The notes beneath the pieces are model-generated. The model worked only from the letters and a program-made list of their open reading frames with translations, was not told the DNA's origin and searched no databases. A DNA stretch of 64,000 bases from Glycine soja (lineage: Eukaryota > Streptophyta > Magnoliopsida > Fabales > Fabaceae), in assembly GCF_004193775.1 (NCBI RefSeq), contig NC_041002.1, positions 38,537,112 through 38,601,111 of the forward strand, in the 5' to 3' direction. Positions 37,971 to 48,277 of the stretch are shown piece by piece. Position numbers and translations under genes: made by a program. Positions within the stretch are counted from its first letter, which is position 1, and each line of letters begins with the position of its first letter.

Positions 37971-38971
37971 TGTTAGTGCTTAGCTTTACTTAGTTTTAAA
38001 AGATTGGCTAAAATTTTGTTAAAACATAAGCACTTAGACAATGAAGGAAAGCTGGAGTTGCTGCACATGATGTCTAACATTATGTCAAGGAATCAGATTG
38101 GGCTGCACAATGCACAAGGCAAGATAAAATGTCAAATGAAGAATTGAAGCTGCAGGATCCACGATGTCGGATACAATGTCCAGGACATCCTGCCCGAAAA
38201 TACTGGACACATAAATCTGTTATATCTTTAACAGATTAATGTGCAGTCAGCAACAGATTAGGAGCTCTATCTTTAGGAACGAATTAAAAGATAATTAAAG
38301 ATTGAATTACAAACTTGAATAGTTTCGTTCAGGGATTAGAGATTGAAGATAAAAACTAAAAGATAAAACTTTATCTTTTAGATCTTTAAGTGCAGATTTT
38401 TCAGGAGAATGATAGAGCTTATCCAGCGCAAGTTGTTGCAGCCCAGATACGTACACTGCTATATAAACATGAAGGCTGCACGGGTTTTTAATCAAGTCAG
38501 AGATTGAAGAGTTATTTTGTGAGTTTTGTGACTTGAGTGTTTTGTGAGCCACCTTGATGTTACCCTAACATCAAGTGTTGGACCTGAGTGTGTAGAGTTG
38601 ATCTCTATTGTTCAGAGAGAAATCTCTGGTGTGTCTTTGATTTGTTTGTAAACACGGGTGAGTGATTGAGAGGGAGTGAGAGGGGTTCTCATATCTAAGA
38701 GTGGCTCTTAGGTAGAAATTGCATGGGTAGTGGTTAGGTGAGAAGGTTGTATACAGTGGCTGTTAGATCTTCGAACTAATACTATTTTAGTGGATTTCCT
38801 CCCTGGCTTGGTAGCCCCCAGATGTAGGTGACGTTGCACCGAACTGGGTTAACAATTCTCTTGTGTTATTTACTTGTTTAATCTGTTCATACTGTCATAT
38901 ACAATCTGCATGTTCTGAAGAGCGATGTCGTGACATCCTGTACGACATCTGTCCTCAGTTTCAGAATTTCA
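37971..38971 (+). repeat. SIRE1 5' LTR
   Basis: Runs from TGTTAGTGCTTAGC to CAGAATTTCA. It contains a likely promoter TATA box, CTATATAAAC at about 38,459-38,468. It also holds two clusters of the GATGTC/GACATC motif (38,163-38,189 and 38,924-38,949). Confidence 0.96.
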
Positions 38972-38973
38972 AT

Positions 38974-38985
38974 TGGTATCAGAGC
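38974..38985 (+). other. SIRE1 primer-binding site
   Basis: TGGTATCAGAGC, complementary to the 3' end of plant initiator tRNA-Met, two bases after the LTR end (ATTTCA-AT-TGGTATC). Confidence 0.95.
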
Positions 38986-39029
38986 AGGCACTCTAAATCA
39001 CTGAGTGAGATCTAGGGAGATAAATTCTG

Positions 39030-42000
39030 ATGAACATGGAGAAAGAAGGAGGACCAGTGAACAGACCACCAATTCTGGATGGAACCAACTATGAATACTG
39101 GAAAGCAAGGATGGTGGCCTTCCTCAAATCACTGGATAGCAGAACCTGGAAAGCTGTCATCAAAGGCTGGGAACATCCCAAGATGCTGGACACAGAAGGA
39201 AAGCCCACTGATGAATTGAAGCCAGAAGAAGACTGGACAAAAGAAGAAGACGAATTGGCACTTGGAAACTCCAAAGCCTTGAATGCCCTATTCAATGGAG
39301 TTGACAAGAATATCTTCAGATTGATCAACACATGCACAGTTGCCAAGGATGCATGGGAGATTCTGAAAACCACTCATGAAGGAACCTCCAAAGTGAAGAT
39401 GTCCAGATTGCAACTATTGGCTACAAAATTCGAAAATCTGAAGATGAAGGAGGAAGAATGCATTCATGACTTCCACATGAACATTCTTGAAATTGCCAAT
39501 GCTTGCACTGCCTTGGGAGAAAGGATGACAGATGAAAAGCTGGTGAGAAAGATCCTCAGATCTTTGCCTAAGAGATTTGACATGAAAGTCACTGCAATAG
39601 AGGAGGCCCAAGACATTTGCAACATGAGAGTAGATGAACTCATTGGTTCCCTTCAAACCTTTGAGCTAGGACTCTCGGATAGGACTGAAAAGAAGAGCAA
39701 GAACCTGGCGTTCGTGTCCAATGATGAAGGAGAAGAAGATGAGTATGACCTGGATACTGATGAAGGTCTGACTAACGCAGTTGTGCTCCTTGGAAAACAG
39801 TTCAACAAAGTGCTGAAAAGAATGGACAGGAGGCAGAAACCACATGTCCGGAACATCCCTTTCGACATCAGGAAAGGTAGTGAATACCAGAAGAAGTCAG
39901 ATGAAAAGCCCAGTCACAGCAAAGGAATTCAATGCCATGGGTGTGAAGGCTATGGACACATCAAGGCTGAATGTCCCACCCATCTCAAGAAGCAGAGGAA
40001 AGGACGTTCTGTATGTTGGTCTGATGATACAGAGAGTGAACAAGAAAGTGATTCTGACAGAGATGTGAATGCACTCACTGGGAGATTTGAATCTGATGAA
40101 GATTCAAGTGATATTGATATTGAAATCACTTTTGATGAGCTTGCTATATCCTATAGAGAACTATGCATCAAAAGTGAGAAGATTCTTCAGCAAGAAGCTC
40201 AACTGAAGAAGATCATTGCAAATCTGGAGGCTGAGAAGGAGGCACATGAAGAGGAGATCTCTGAGCTTAAAGGAGAAATTGGTTTTCTGAACTCTAAACT
40301 GGAAAACATGACAAAATCAATAAAGATGCTGAATAAAGGCTCAGATATGCTTGATGAGGTGCTACAGCTTGGGAAGAATGTTGGAAACCAGAGAGGACTT
40401 GGATTTAATCATAAATCTGCTGGCAGAACAACCATGACAGAATTTGTTCCTGCCAAAAATAGCACTGGAGCCACGATGTCACAACATCGGTCTCGACATC
40501 ATGGAACGCAGCAGAAAAAGAACAAAAGAAAGAAGTGGAGGTGTCACTACTGTGGCAAGTATGGTCACATAAAGCCCTTTTGCTATCATCTACATGGCCA
40601 TCCACATCATGGAACTCAAAGTAGCAGCAGCGGAAGGAAGATGATGTGGGTTCCAAAACACAAGATTGTTAGTCTTGTTGTTCATACTTCACTTAGAGCA
40701 TCAGCTAAGGAAGATTGGTACCTAGATAGCGGCTGTTCCAGACACATGACAGGAGTTAAAGAATTCCTGGTGAACATTGAACCTTGCTCCACTAGCTATG
40801 TGACATTTGGAGATGGCTCTAAAGGAAAGATCACTGGAATGGGAAAGCTAGTCCATGATGGACTTCCTAGTCTGAACAAAGTACTGCTGGTGAAGGGACT
40901 GACTGCAAACTTGATCAGCATCAGTCAGTTGTGTGATGAAGGATTCAATGTAAACTTCACAAAGTCAGAATGCTTGGTGACAAATGAGAAGAGTGAAGTT
41001 CTAATGAAGGGCAGCAGATCAAAGGACAACTGTTACCTATGGACACCTCAAGAAACCAGTTACTCCTCCACATGTCTATCCTCTAAAGAAGATGAAGTCA
41101 AAATATGGCATCAAAGATTTGGACATCTGCACTTAAGAGGCACGAAGAAAATCATTGACAAAGGTGCTGTTAGAGGCATTCCCAATCTGAAAATAGAAGA
41201 AGGCAGAATCTGTGGTGAATGTCAGATTGGAAAGCAAGTCAAGATGTCCCACCAGAAGCTTCAACATCAGACCACTTCCAGGGTGCTGGAACTACTTCAC
41301 ATGGACTTGATGGGGCCTATGCAAGTTGAAAGCCTTGGAGGAAAGAGGTATGCCTATGTTGTTGTGGATGATTTCTCCAGATTTACCTGGGTCAACTTTA
41401 TCAGAGAGAAATCAGACACCTTTGAAGTATTCAAAGAGTTGAGTCTAAGACTTCAAAGAGAAAAAGACTGTGTCATCAAGAGAATTAGGAGTGACCATGG
41501 CAGAGAATTTGAAAACAGCAAGTTTACTGAATTCTGCACATCTGAAGGCATCACTCATGAGTTCTCTGCAGCCATCACACCACAACAAAATGGCATAGTT
41601 GAAAGGAAAAACGGGACTTTGCAAGAAGCTGCTAGGGTCATGCTTCATGCCAAAGAACTTCCCTATAATCTCTGGGCTGAAGCCATGAACACAGCATGCT
41701 ATATCCACAACAGAGTCACACTTAGAAGAGGGACTCCAACCACACTGTATGAAATCTGGAAAGGGAGGAAGCCAACTGTCAAGCACTTCCACATCTTTGG
41801 AAGTCCATGTTACATTTTGGCAGATAGAGAGCAAAGGAGAAAGATGGATCCCAAGAGTGATGCAGGAATATTCTTGGGATACTCTACAAACAGCAGAGCA
41901 TATAGAGTATTCAATTCTAGAACCAGAACTGTGATGGAATCCATCAATGTGGTTGTTGATGATCTAACTCCAGCAAGAAAGAAGGATGTCGAAGACGATG

Positions 42001-43772
42001 TCAGAACATCGGGAGACAATGTAGCAGATACAGCTAAAAGTGCAGAAAATGCAGAAATTGCAGAAAACTCTGATTCTGCTACAGATGAACCAAACATCAA
42101 TCAACCTGACAAGAGTCCCTCCATTAGAATCCAGAAGATGCACCCCAAGGAGCTGATTATAGGAGATCCAAACAGAGGAGTCACTACAAGATCAAGGGAG
42201 ATTGAGATTGTCTCCAATTCATGCTTTGTCTCCAAAACTGAGCCAAAGAATGTGAAAGAGGCACTGATTGATGAGTTATGGATCAATGCTATGCAAGAAG
42301 AATTGGAGCAATTCAAAAGGAATGAAGTTTGGGAGCTAGTTCCTAGACCCGAGGGAACTAATGTGATTGGCACCAAGTGGATCTTCAAGAACAAAACCAA
42401 TAAAGAAGGTGTTATAACCAGAAACAAGGCCAGACTTGTTGCTCAAGGCTACACTCAGATTGAAGGTGTAGACTTTGATGAAACTTTCGCCCCTGTTGCT
42501 AGACTTGAGTCCATCAGATTGTTACTTGGTGTAGCTTGCATCCTCAAATTCAAGCTATACCAGATGGATGTGAAGAGCGCGTTTCTGAATGGATACCTGA
42601 ATGAAGAAGTCTATGTGGAGCAGCCAAAGGGATTTGTAGATCCAACTCATCCAGATCATGTATACAGGCTCAAGAAGGCTCTCTATGGATTGAAGCAAGC
42701 TCCAAGAGCTTGGTATGAAAGGCTAACAGAGTTCCTTACTCAGCAAGGGTATAGGAAGGGAGGAATTGACAAGACTCTCTTTGTCAAACAAGATGCTGAA
42801 AACTTGATGATAGCACAGATATATGTTGATGACATTGTGTTTGGAGGGATGTCGAATGAGATGCTTCGACATTTTGTCCAACAGATGCAATCTGAATTTG
42901 AGATGAGTCTTGTTGGAGAGCTGACTTATTTTCTGGGACTCCAAGTGAAGCAGATGGAAGACTCCATATTCCTCTCACAAAGCAAGTATGCAAAGAACAT
43001 TGTCAAGACGTTTGGGATGGAAAATGCTAGCCATAAAAGAACACCTGCACCTACTCACTTGAAGCTGTCAAAGGATGAAGCTGGCACCAGTGTTGATCAA
43101 AGTCTGTACAGAAGCATGATTGGGAGCTTACTATATTTAACAGCAAGCAGACCTGACATCACCTTTGCAGTAGGTGTTTGTGCAAGATATCAAGCCAATC
43201 CCAAGATAAGTCACTTGAATCAAGTAAAGAGAATTCTGAAATATGTAAATGGCACCAGTGACTATGGGATTATGTACTGTCATTGTTCAGATTCAATGCT
43301 GGTTGGATATTGTGATGCTGATTGGGCTGGAAGTGCAGATGACAGAAAAAGCACTTCTGGTGGATGTTTCTATTTGGGAAACAATCTTATTTCATGGTTC
43401 AGCAAGAAGCAGAACTGTGTGTCCCTATCTACTGCAGAAGCAGAGTATATTGCAGCAGGAAGCAGCTGTTCACAACTAGTTTGGATGAAGCAGATGCTGA
43501 AGGAGTACAATGTCGAACAAGATGTCATGACATTGTACTGTGACAACATGAGTGCTATTAATATTTCTAAAAATCCTGTTCAACACAGCAGAACCAAGCA
43601 CATTGACATTAGACATCACTATATTAGAGATCTTGTTGATGATAAAGTTATCACACTGGAGCATGTTGCCACTGAGGAACAAGTAGCAAATATTTTCACA
43701 AAGGCATTGGATGCAAATCAGTTTGAAAAACTGAGGGGCAAGCTGGGCATTTGTCTGCTAGAGGAGTTATAG
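39030..43772 (+). CDS. gag-pol: SIRE1 gag-pol polyprotein (1,580 aa)
   Basis: A single uninterrupted frame from ATG 39,030, 45 bp after the primer-binding site. In order: gag (UBN2-type) to about residue 220; CCHC knuckle [14 protein letters not shown] from residue 302; a coiled-coil segment about 385-440; a second knuckle [14 protein letters not shown] from 505; aspartic protease DSG at 566 (in place of DTG, as in many copia elements); GAG-preintegrase with WHQRFGHLH; integrase with D759, D822 and E858 (35 residues between the last two); reverse transcriptase with [11 protein letters not shown] and YVDD at about 1265-1268; RNase H with D1429 in DADWAG and STAEAEYIA. The product packages and reverse-transcribes element RNA and integrates the cDNA. 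No key residue is missing. It ends TAG-CAG-TTA, a readthrough context, with the envelope-like frame following in phase. Confidence 0.97.
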   Translation: MNMEKEGGPVNRPPILDGTNYEYWKARMVAFLKSLDSRTWKAVIKGWEHPKMLDTEGKPTDELKPEEDWTKEEDELALGNSKALNALFNGVDKNIFRLINTCTVAKDAWEILKTTHEGTSKVKMSRLQLLATKFENLKMKEEECIHDFHMNILEIANACTALGERMTDEKLVRKILRSLPKRFDMKVTAIEEAQDICNMRVDELIGSLQTFELGLSDRTEKKSKNLAFVSNDEGEEDEYDLDTDEGLTNAVVLLGKQFNKVLKRMDRRQKPHVRNIPFDIRKGSEYQKKSDEKPSHSKGIQCHGCEGYGHIKAECPTHLKKQRKGRSVCWSDDTESEQESDSDRDVNALTGRFESDEDSSDIDIEITFDELAISYRELCIKSEKILQQEAQLKKIIANLEAEKEAHEEEISELKGEIGFLNSKLENMTKSIKMLNKGSDMLDEVLQLGKNVGNQRGLGFNHKSAGRTTMTEFVPAKNSTGATMSQHRSRHHGTQQKKNKRKKWRCHYCGKYGHIKPFCYHLHGHPHHGTQSSSSGRKMMWVPKHKIVSLVVHTSLRASAKEDWYLDSGCSRHMTGVKEFLVNIEPCSTSYVTFGDGSKGKITGMGKLVHDGLPSLNKVLLVKGLTANLISISQLCDEGFNVNFTKSECLVTNEKSEVLMKGSRSKDNCYLWTPQETSYSSTCLSSKEDEVKIWHQRFGHLHLRGTKKIIDKGAVRGIPNLKIEEGRICGECQIGKQVKMSHQKLQHQTTSRVLELLHMDLMGPMQVESLGGKRYAYVVVDDFSRFTWVNFIREKSDTFEVFKELSLRLQREKDCVIKRIRSDHGREFENSKFTEFCTSEGITHEFSAAITPQQNGIVERKNGTLQEAARVMLHAKELPYNLWAEAMNTACYIHNRVTLRRGTPTTLYEIWKGRKPTVKHFHIFGSPCYILADREQRRKMDPKSDAGIFLGYSTNSRAYRVFNSRTRTVMESINVVVDDLTPARKKDVEDDVRTSGDNVADTAKSAENAEIAENSDSATDEPNINQPDKSPSIRIQKMHPKELIIGDPNRGVTTRSREIEIVSNSCFVSKTEPKNVKEALIDELWINAMQEELEQFKRNEVWELVPRPEGTNVIGTKWIFKNKTNKEGVITRNKARLVAQGYTQIEGVDFDETFAPVARLESIRLLLGVACILKFKLYQMDVKSAFLNGYLNEEVYVEQPKGFVDPTHPDHVYRLKKALYGLKQAPRAWYERLTEFLTQQGYRKGGIDKTLFVKQDAENLMIAQIYVDDIVFGGMSNEMLRHFVQQMQSEFEMSLVGELTYFLGLQVKQMEDSIFLSQSKYAKNIVKTFGMENASHKRTPAPTHLKLSKDEAGTSVDQSLYRSMIGSLLYLTASRPDITFAVGVCARYQANPKISHLNQVKRILKYVNGTSDYGIMYCHCSDSMLVGYCDADWAGSADDRKSTSGGCFYLGNNLISWFSKKQNCVSLSTAEAEYIAAGSSCSQLVWMKQMLKEYNVEQDVMTLYCDNMSAINISKNPVQHSRTKHIDIRHHYIRDLVDDKVITLEHVATEEQVANIFTKALDANQFEKLRGKLGICLLEEL

Positions 43773-43778
43773 CAGTTA
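43770..43778 (+). promoter_or_regulatory. Stop-codon readthrough signal between gag-pol and the env-like ORF
   Basis: TAG CAG TTA fits UAG-CARYYA, the suppression context known from tobacco mosaic virus and reported for SIRE1 (established knowledge). From the next codon to 45,740 the same phase is open, and there is no ATG until 43,980. This favours translation of the second ORF as a readthrough extension. Confidence 0.85.
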
Positions 43779-45740
43779 CTTCTATCTGAACGTGCTCAAA
43801 CTTCTCACTCAACATTAATAGCACGTTCACTACTGGGCCAAAACAAATTCAACCTCCGTTTCACACGTTCTCCTACATTCCTCATTCAAACTTCCATTTT
43901 CGTGGCAATCTCGTTTTCATCAGCATTCCCCAACACTTCTCAGATATTCACGAAACCACTCCCAAAGCTCTGCTTCTCCATGGCTACCTCACCAAAAGAA
44001 ACCTCATCCCCTGTTTCACCCTCTGTACCATCATCTCCATCATCCTCCAAAACTCCATCAAACCAGGAACAACCTGCACTCAATATCCAATCCATACAAA
44101 TGATTCCTGGTCCAGGCCCTGTTCCTGAGAAACTGGTCCCTAAAAGACAACAGGGAGTGAAGATTTTTGAAAACCCTAGCTTTGCAACAAGCCCTAGGGA
44201 AGAAGACACTGAGATGGATAAGAAGATCCGCAGTTTTGTGAATAGCATTTTGAAAAATGCTTCTGTCCCTGATGCTGATAAAGATGTCCCAACATCTTCC
44301 ACCCCAAATGCTGAAGTCCTCTCTTCATCCAGTGAAGAGAAATCAACAGAGGAAGAGGATCAAGCCACAGAGGAGACCCCTGCACCAAGGGCACCAGAAC
44401 CTGCTCCAGGTGACTTCATTGACCTAGAAGAAGTAGAATCTGATGAGGAACCCATTGCCAAAAAGTTGGCACCTGGCATTGCAGAAAGATTACAAAGCAG
44501 AAAGGGAAAAAGCCCCATTACTAGGTCTGGACGAATCAAAACTACTGCACAGAAGAAGAGCACATCAATCACTCCTACCACATCCAGATGGAGCAAAGTT
44601 GCAATCCCTTCCAAGAAGAGGAAAGAAATTTCCTCATCTGATTCTGATGATGATGTCGAACTAGATGTTCCCGACATCAAGAGAGCCAAGAAATCAGGGA
44701 AAAAGGTGCCTGGAAATGTCCCTGATGCCCCATTGGACAACATTTCATTCCACTCCATTGGCAATGTTGAAAGGTGGAAATTTGTATATCAACGCAGACT
44801 TGCTTTAGAAAGAGAACTGGGAAGAGATGCCTTGGATTGCAAGGAGATCATGGACCTCATCAAGGCTGCTGGACTGCTGAAAACTTTCACCAAGTTGGGA
44901 GATTGTTATGAAAGTCTAGTCAGGGAATTCATTGTCAACATTCCCTCTGACATAACAAACAGAAAGAGTGATGAATATCAGAAAGTGTTTGTCAGAGGAA
45001 AATGTATTAGATTCTCCCCTGCTGTAATCAACAAGTACCTGGGCAGACCAACTGAAGGAGTGGTGGATATTGCTGTTTCTGAGCATCAAATTGCCAAGGA
45101 AATCACTGCCAAGCAAGTCCAGCATTGGCCAAAGAAAGGGAAGCTTTCTGCAGGGAAGCTAAGTGTGAAGTATGCAATCCTGCATAGGATTGGCACTGTC
45201 AACTGGGTACCCACCAATCATACTTCCACTGTTGCCACAGGTTTGGGTAAATTTCTGTATGCTGTTGGAACCAAGTCCAAATTTAATTTTGGAAACTATA
45301 TTTTTGATCAAACTATTAAGCATTCAGAATCTTTTGCTGTCAAATTACCCATTGCCTTCCCAACTGTATTGTGTGGCATTATGTTGAGTCAACATCCCAA
45401 TATTTTAAACAACATTGACTCTGTGAAGAAGAGAGAATCTCCTCTATCCCTGCATTACAAACTGTTTGAGGGGACACATGTCCCAGACATTGTCTCGACA
45501 TCAGGGAAAGCTGCTGCTTCAGGTGCTGTGTCCAAGGATGATTTGATTGCTGAACTCAAGGACACATGCAAGGTGCTGGAGGCAACCATCAAAGCCAACA
45601 CAGAGAAGAAAATGGAGCTGGAACGCCTGATCAAAAGACTCTCAGACAATGGCGTTGATGATGGAGAAGCAGCTGAGGAAGAAGAAGATGCAGCAGAGGA
45701 TACAGAATCAGATGATGATGATTCTGATGCCACCCCATGA
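43773..45740 (+). CDS. SIRE1 envelope-like protein (ORF2)
   Basis: Open from directly after the gag-pol stop to TGA at 45,738-45,740, in the gag-pol phase. The first ATG is at 43,980 (an earlier GTG at 43,902 is not a likely plant start). Features: a Pro/Ser/Thr-rich N-terminal third (many SSP and PSS runs), acidic patches (EEESDEE-type), basic clusters such as KKRK and RAKKSGKK, and a central folded-looking part (RWKFVYQRRLALERELGRDA, RFSPAVINKYLGRPTEG) like the putative plant transposon protein domain. It ends in a coiled coil (LIAELKDTCKVLEATIKANT) and a very acidic tail. Sirevirus ORF2 proteins are called envelope-like, but their role is unproven. No clear signal peptide or transmembrane helix was seen in this copy, which argues against a classical envelope. 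Confidence 0.9.
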   Translation, partial: QLLLSERAQTSHSTLIARSLLGQNKFNLRFTRSPTFLIQTSIFVAISFSSAFPNTSQIFTKPLPKLCFSMATSPKETSSPVSPSVPSSPSSSKTPSNQEQPALNIQSIQMIPGPGPVPEKLVPKRQQGVKIFENPSFATSPREEDTEMDKKIRSFVNSILKNASVPDADKDVPTSSTPNAEVLSSSSEEKSTEEEDQATEETPAPRAPEPAPGDFIDLEEVESDEEPIAKKLAPGIAERLQSRKGKSPITRSGRIKTTAQKKSTSITPTTSRWSKVAIPSKKRKEISSSDSDDDVELDVPDIKRAKKSGKKVPGNVPDAPLDNISFHSIGNVERWKFVYQRRLALERELGRDALDCKEIMDLIKAAGLLKTFTKLGDCYESLVREFIVNIPSDITNRKSDEYQKVFVRGKCIRFSPAVINKYLGRPTEGVVDIAVSEHQIAKEITAKQVQHWPKKGKLSAGKLSVKYAILHRIGTVNWVPTNHTSTVATGLGKFLYAVGTKSKFNFGNYIFDQTIKHSESFAVKLPIAFPTVLCGIMLSQHPNILNNIDSVKKRESPLSLHYKLFEGTHVPDIVSTSGKAAASGAVSKDDLIAELKDTCKVLEATIKANTEKKMELERLIKRLSDNGVDDGEAAEEEEDAAEDTESDDDDSDATP

Positions 45741-45867
45741 CCATCAGACCTTTATTTTTTTACTCTTACTAGCTATTGGGGCATGTCCCTTTGAACAATT
45801 GATTGTTATTGGTCTGTAATATTTGCACATTAATTTCATGCATTCTACTTTTGCCAAATTCTGTCTA

Positions 45868-46261
45868 AAAAGGGGGAGTAGTAGGATATTATGCATGATT
45901 TATGATTTTGAGGGGGAGTAGTATTTATACTGCTGCTGCTGATGATGATTGATGTAAGCTACTGAAACTAGTAGCTGATAGAAGATGCTGCAGTGAACTG
46001 CTGCCTAGCAGAATATTCACTTCACAGCAGTAAGAGCATGGAGACAGGGGGAGCAGAAAGCTGATGTCACGTGAGATGTCTTGACATCCTGGAAAAGACT
46101 TGTAGATTTGCAACTTGCAGAATTTTGCTGTCACCACTACAGATACTGCTGTGCTTGATTACTCTGATAATGAAAGTTGTTGATCCCACTTGCATGACTG
46201 CTCGTACCTGCTCAGGAAGTGTCTAAGTATGTTTTAGACAAAATTTGCCAAAGGGGGAGAT
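45868..46261 (+). other. SIRE1 polypurine tract and upstream PPT-like copies
   Basis: The functional-looking tract AAAGGGGGAGATT (about 46,250-46,261) abuts the 3' LTR. Similar runs lie upstream: AAAAAGGGGGAGTAG at about 45,868-45,882, GAGGGGGAGTAG at about 45,910-45,921 and CAGGGGGAGCAG at about 46,046-46,057. Repeated PPT-like motifs upstream of the 3' LTR are characteristic of Sireviruses. Confidence 0.85.
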
Positions 46262-47261
46262 TGTTAGTGCTTAGCTTTACTTAGTTTTAAAAGATTGGCT
46301 AAAATTTTGTTAAAACATAAGCACTTAGACAATGAAGGAAAGCTGGAGTTGCTGCACATGATGTCTAACATTATGTCAAGGAATCAGATTGGGCTGCACA
46401 ATGCACAAGGCAAGATAAAATGTCAAATGAAGAATTGAAGCTGCAGGATCCACGATGTCGGATACAATGTCCAGGACATCCTGCCCGAAAATACTGGACA
46501 CATAAATCTGTTATATCTTTAACAGATTAATGTGCAGTCAGCAACAGATTAGGAGCTCTATCTTTAGGAACGAATTAAAAGATAATTAAAGATTGAATTA
46601 CAAACTTGAATAGTTTCGTTCAGGGATTAGAGATTGAAGATAAAAACTAAAAGATAAAACTTTATCTTTTAGATCTTTAAGTGCAGATTTTTCAGGAGAA
46701 TGATAGAGCTTATCCAGCGCAAGTTGTTGCAGCCCAGATACGTACACTGCTATATAAACATGAAGGCTGCACGGGTTTTTAATCAAGTCAGAGATTGAAG
46801 AGTTATTTTGTGAGTTTTGTGACTTGAGTGTTTTGTGAGCCACCTTGATGTTACCCTAACATCAAGTGTTGGACCTGAGTGTGTAGAGTTGATCTCTATT
46901 GTTCAGAGAGAAATCTCTGGTGTGTCTTTGATTTGTTTGTAAACACGGGTGAGTGATTGAGAGGAGTGAGAGGGGTTCTCATATCTAAGAGTGGCTCTTA
47001 GGTAGAAATTGCATGGGTAGTGGTTAGGTGAGAAGGTTGTATACAGTGGCTGTTAGATCTTCGAACTAATACTATTTTAGTGGATTTCCTCCCTGGCTTG
47101 GTAGCCCCCAGATGTAGGTGACGTTGCACCGAACTGGGTTAACAATTCTCTTGTGTTATTTACTTGTTTAATCTGTTCATACTGTCATATACAATCTGCA
47201 TGTTCTGAAGAGCGATGTCGTGACATCCTGTACGACATCTGTCCTCAGTTTCAGAATTTCA
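46262..47261 (+). repeat. SIRE1 3' LTR
   Basis: Identical to the 5' LTR as read, except for one missing G near 46,968. It ends CAGAATTTCA, followed by the target duplication TTATT. Confidence 0.96.
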
Positions 47262-47386
47262 TTATTTATGGATGGTTTACTCAAGAGAGAGTGAAATCAG
47301 GCATAATTCATTAGTCTTATAATAAAATATGAAAAATTTAGTCATATCTGTATCTTGCAAGTTTCCCAATTTGCCTTTAATCTATA

Positions 47387-47851
47387 TTATAATGGGCTGG
47401 GATAGTCAAAGTATTGATTGTATTTAACATGCATTGGATTTGGTGTTTGGTAGATGTAGAAAACGATGTTTATAATACCCCTCCTGCCCTCAGTAAAAAA
47501 CTTGAGGCATCGGTTTATTGTTCTAGATGGAATCCTTAGGACTTCATACAACTCATGTTTGTCGCCAGTTTCATCATTCACCACCCTTACCTTCTCTGGC
47601 TTCTCACGTTTATTGTTGTGAAACCCATATTTATGCTCTCCTCCCTTCATGTCTTGTTTTATCACAACTTTAGCCGAATCTCCTATCTTCAGCACAGTTG
47701 AATCTCCTGTCTTATTCTCTAATGACACACTTTGATGGCCTGTATCTCTTTTCTTCATATGTTTTAGTGCTTCAGCTTCAGAATGCATAGAGCAATTTGA
47801 ACTTTCCCAGTGATCACCAAAGGCTTCTGCATCAGCATTGACACTCTCCAC
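47387..47851 (-). pseudogene. Unidentified protein-like fragment in CACTA interior
   Basis: A 154-codon open stretch with a hydrophilic, coding-like composition (HMKKRDTGHQSVSLENKTGD; KPEKVRVVNDETGDKHELYE), ending in unrelated hydrophobic residues. The family was not recognised. Minus-strand coding-like sequence may continue to about 47,990. Its place beside the (CA)n leader of the TNPA-like gene mirrors that of the WDR44-like fragment beside TNP2, so it is probably another captured host fragment. Confidence 0.4.
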
Positions 47852-48059
47852 CCTTTTTGCTTTATGCTTCTGTGTTGCATTCCCTGCTTCCTCCTTATAA
47901 ATCTCAGATTTATTAGAGGTTTCACTAGATCAATCAACACCAATCCGTGGCTCTTCCTCCTCTACCAGCTTAATTAAAAAGCACCAACCCCTGTTTTGAA
48001 TCACAACTAAAAAACACAAGTAAATCACTTATGACTTATCCTCTTTTGATTAATCCTTT

Positions 48060-48277
48060 TTTGAAAGCACACACACACACATACACACACACAGACACAG
48101 AGAGAGAAAAAGACACACACATACAGAGAGACACACACACACCTACAATAATAAAGCATGACCACCCCCAAACTCCACTATTCCAGATCACTTACATAAA
48201 GAACTCTTGATGTTGATAATTGTCTGTAATCAAAATTTACATTTTGTATGTTGTTGTATGTTATTGTATAAAACATC
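48060..48277 (+). promoter_or_regulatory. Leader of the TNPA-like gene with (CA)n/(GA)n tracts
   Basis: CA- and GA-rich microsatellites (about 48,066-48,144) precede ACAATAATAAAGCATGACCA, TTACATAAAGAACTCT and TTTGTATGTTGTTGTATG. These correspond, with divergence, to the TNP2 leader at about 25,226-25,385. This suggests a duplicated leader or promoter for the two transposon genes. Confidence 0.55.

Larger units (their letters stand above)
37971..47261 (+). mobile_element. SIRE1-type Sirevirus retrotransposon, full length (9,291 bp)
   Basis: Complete copia-superfamily element inserted in the CACTA element. It has a 5-bp target duplication TTATT (37,966-37,970 and 47,262-47,266), LTRs of 1,001 and 1,000 bp, a tRNA-Met primer-binding site, gag-pol, an in-frame envelope-like ORF after a suppressible stop, and a polypurine tract. 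Only one difference between the LTRs was found on reading (GAGAGGGAGTG against GAGAGGAGTG, about 38,668 and 46,968), so insertion is very recent. All reading frames are intact, so it may be autonomous. Confidence 0.97.

Noticed and set aside
43902..43904. GTG as the start of the SIRE1 envelope-like ORF
   Set aside because: Plants rarely start at GTG. The frame is open from the gag-pol stop, and the first ATG is at 43,980, so readthrough or initiation there is more likely.
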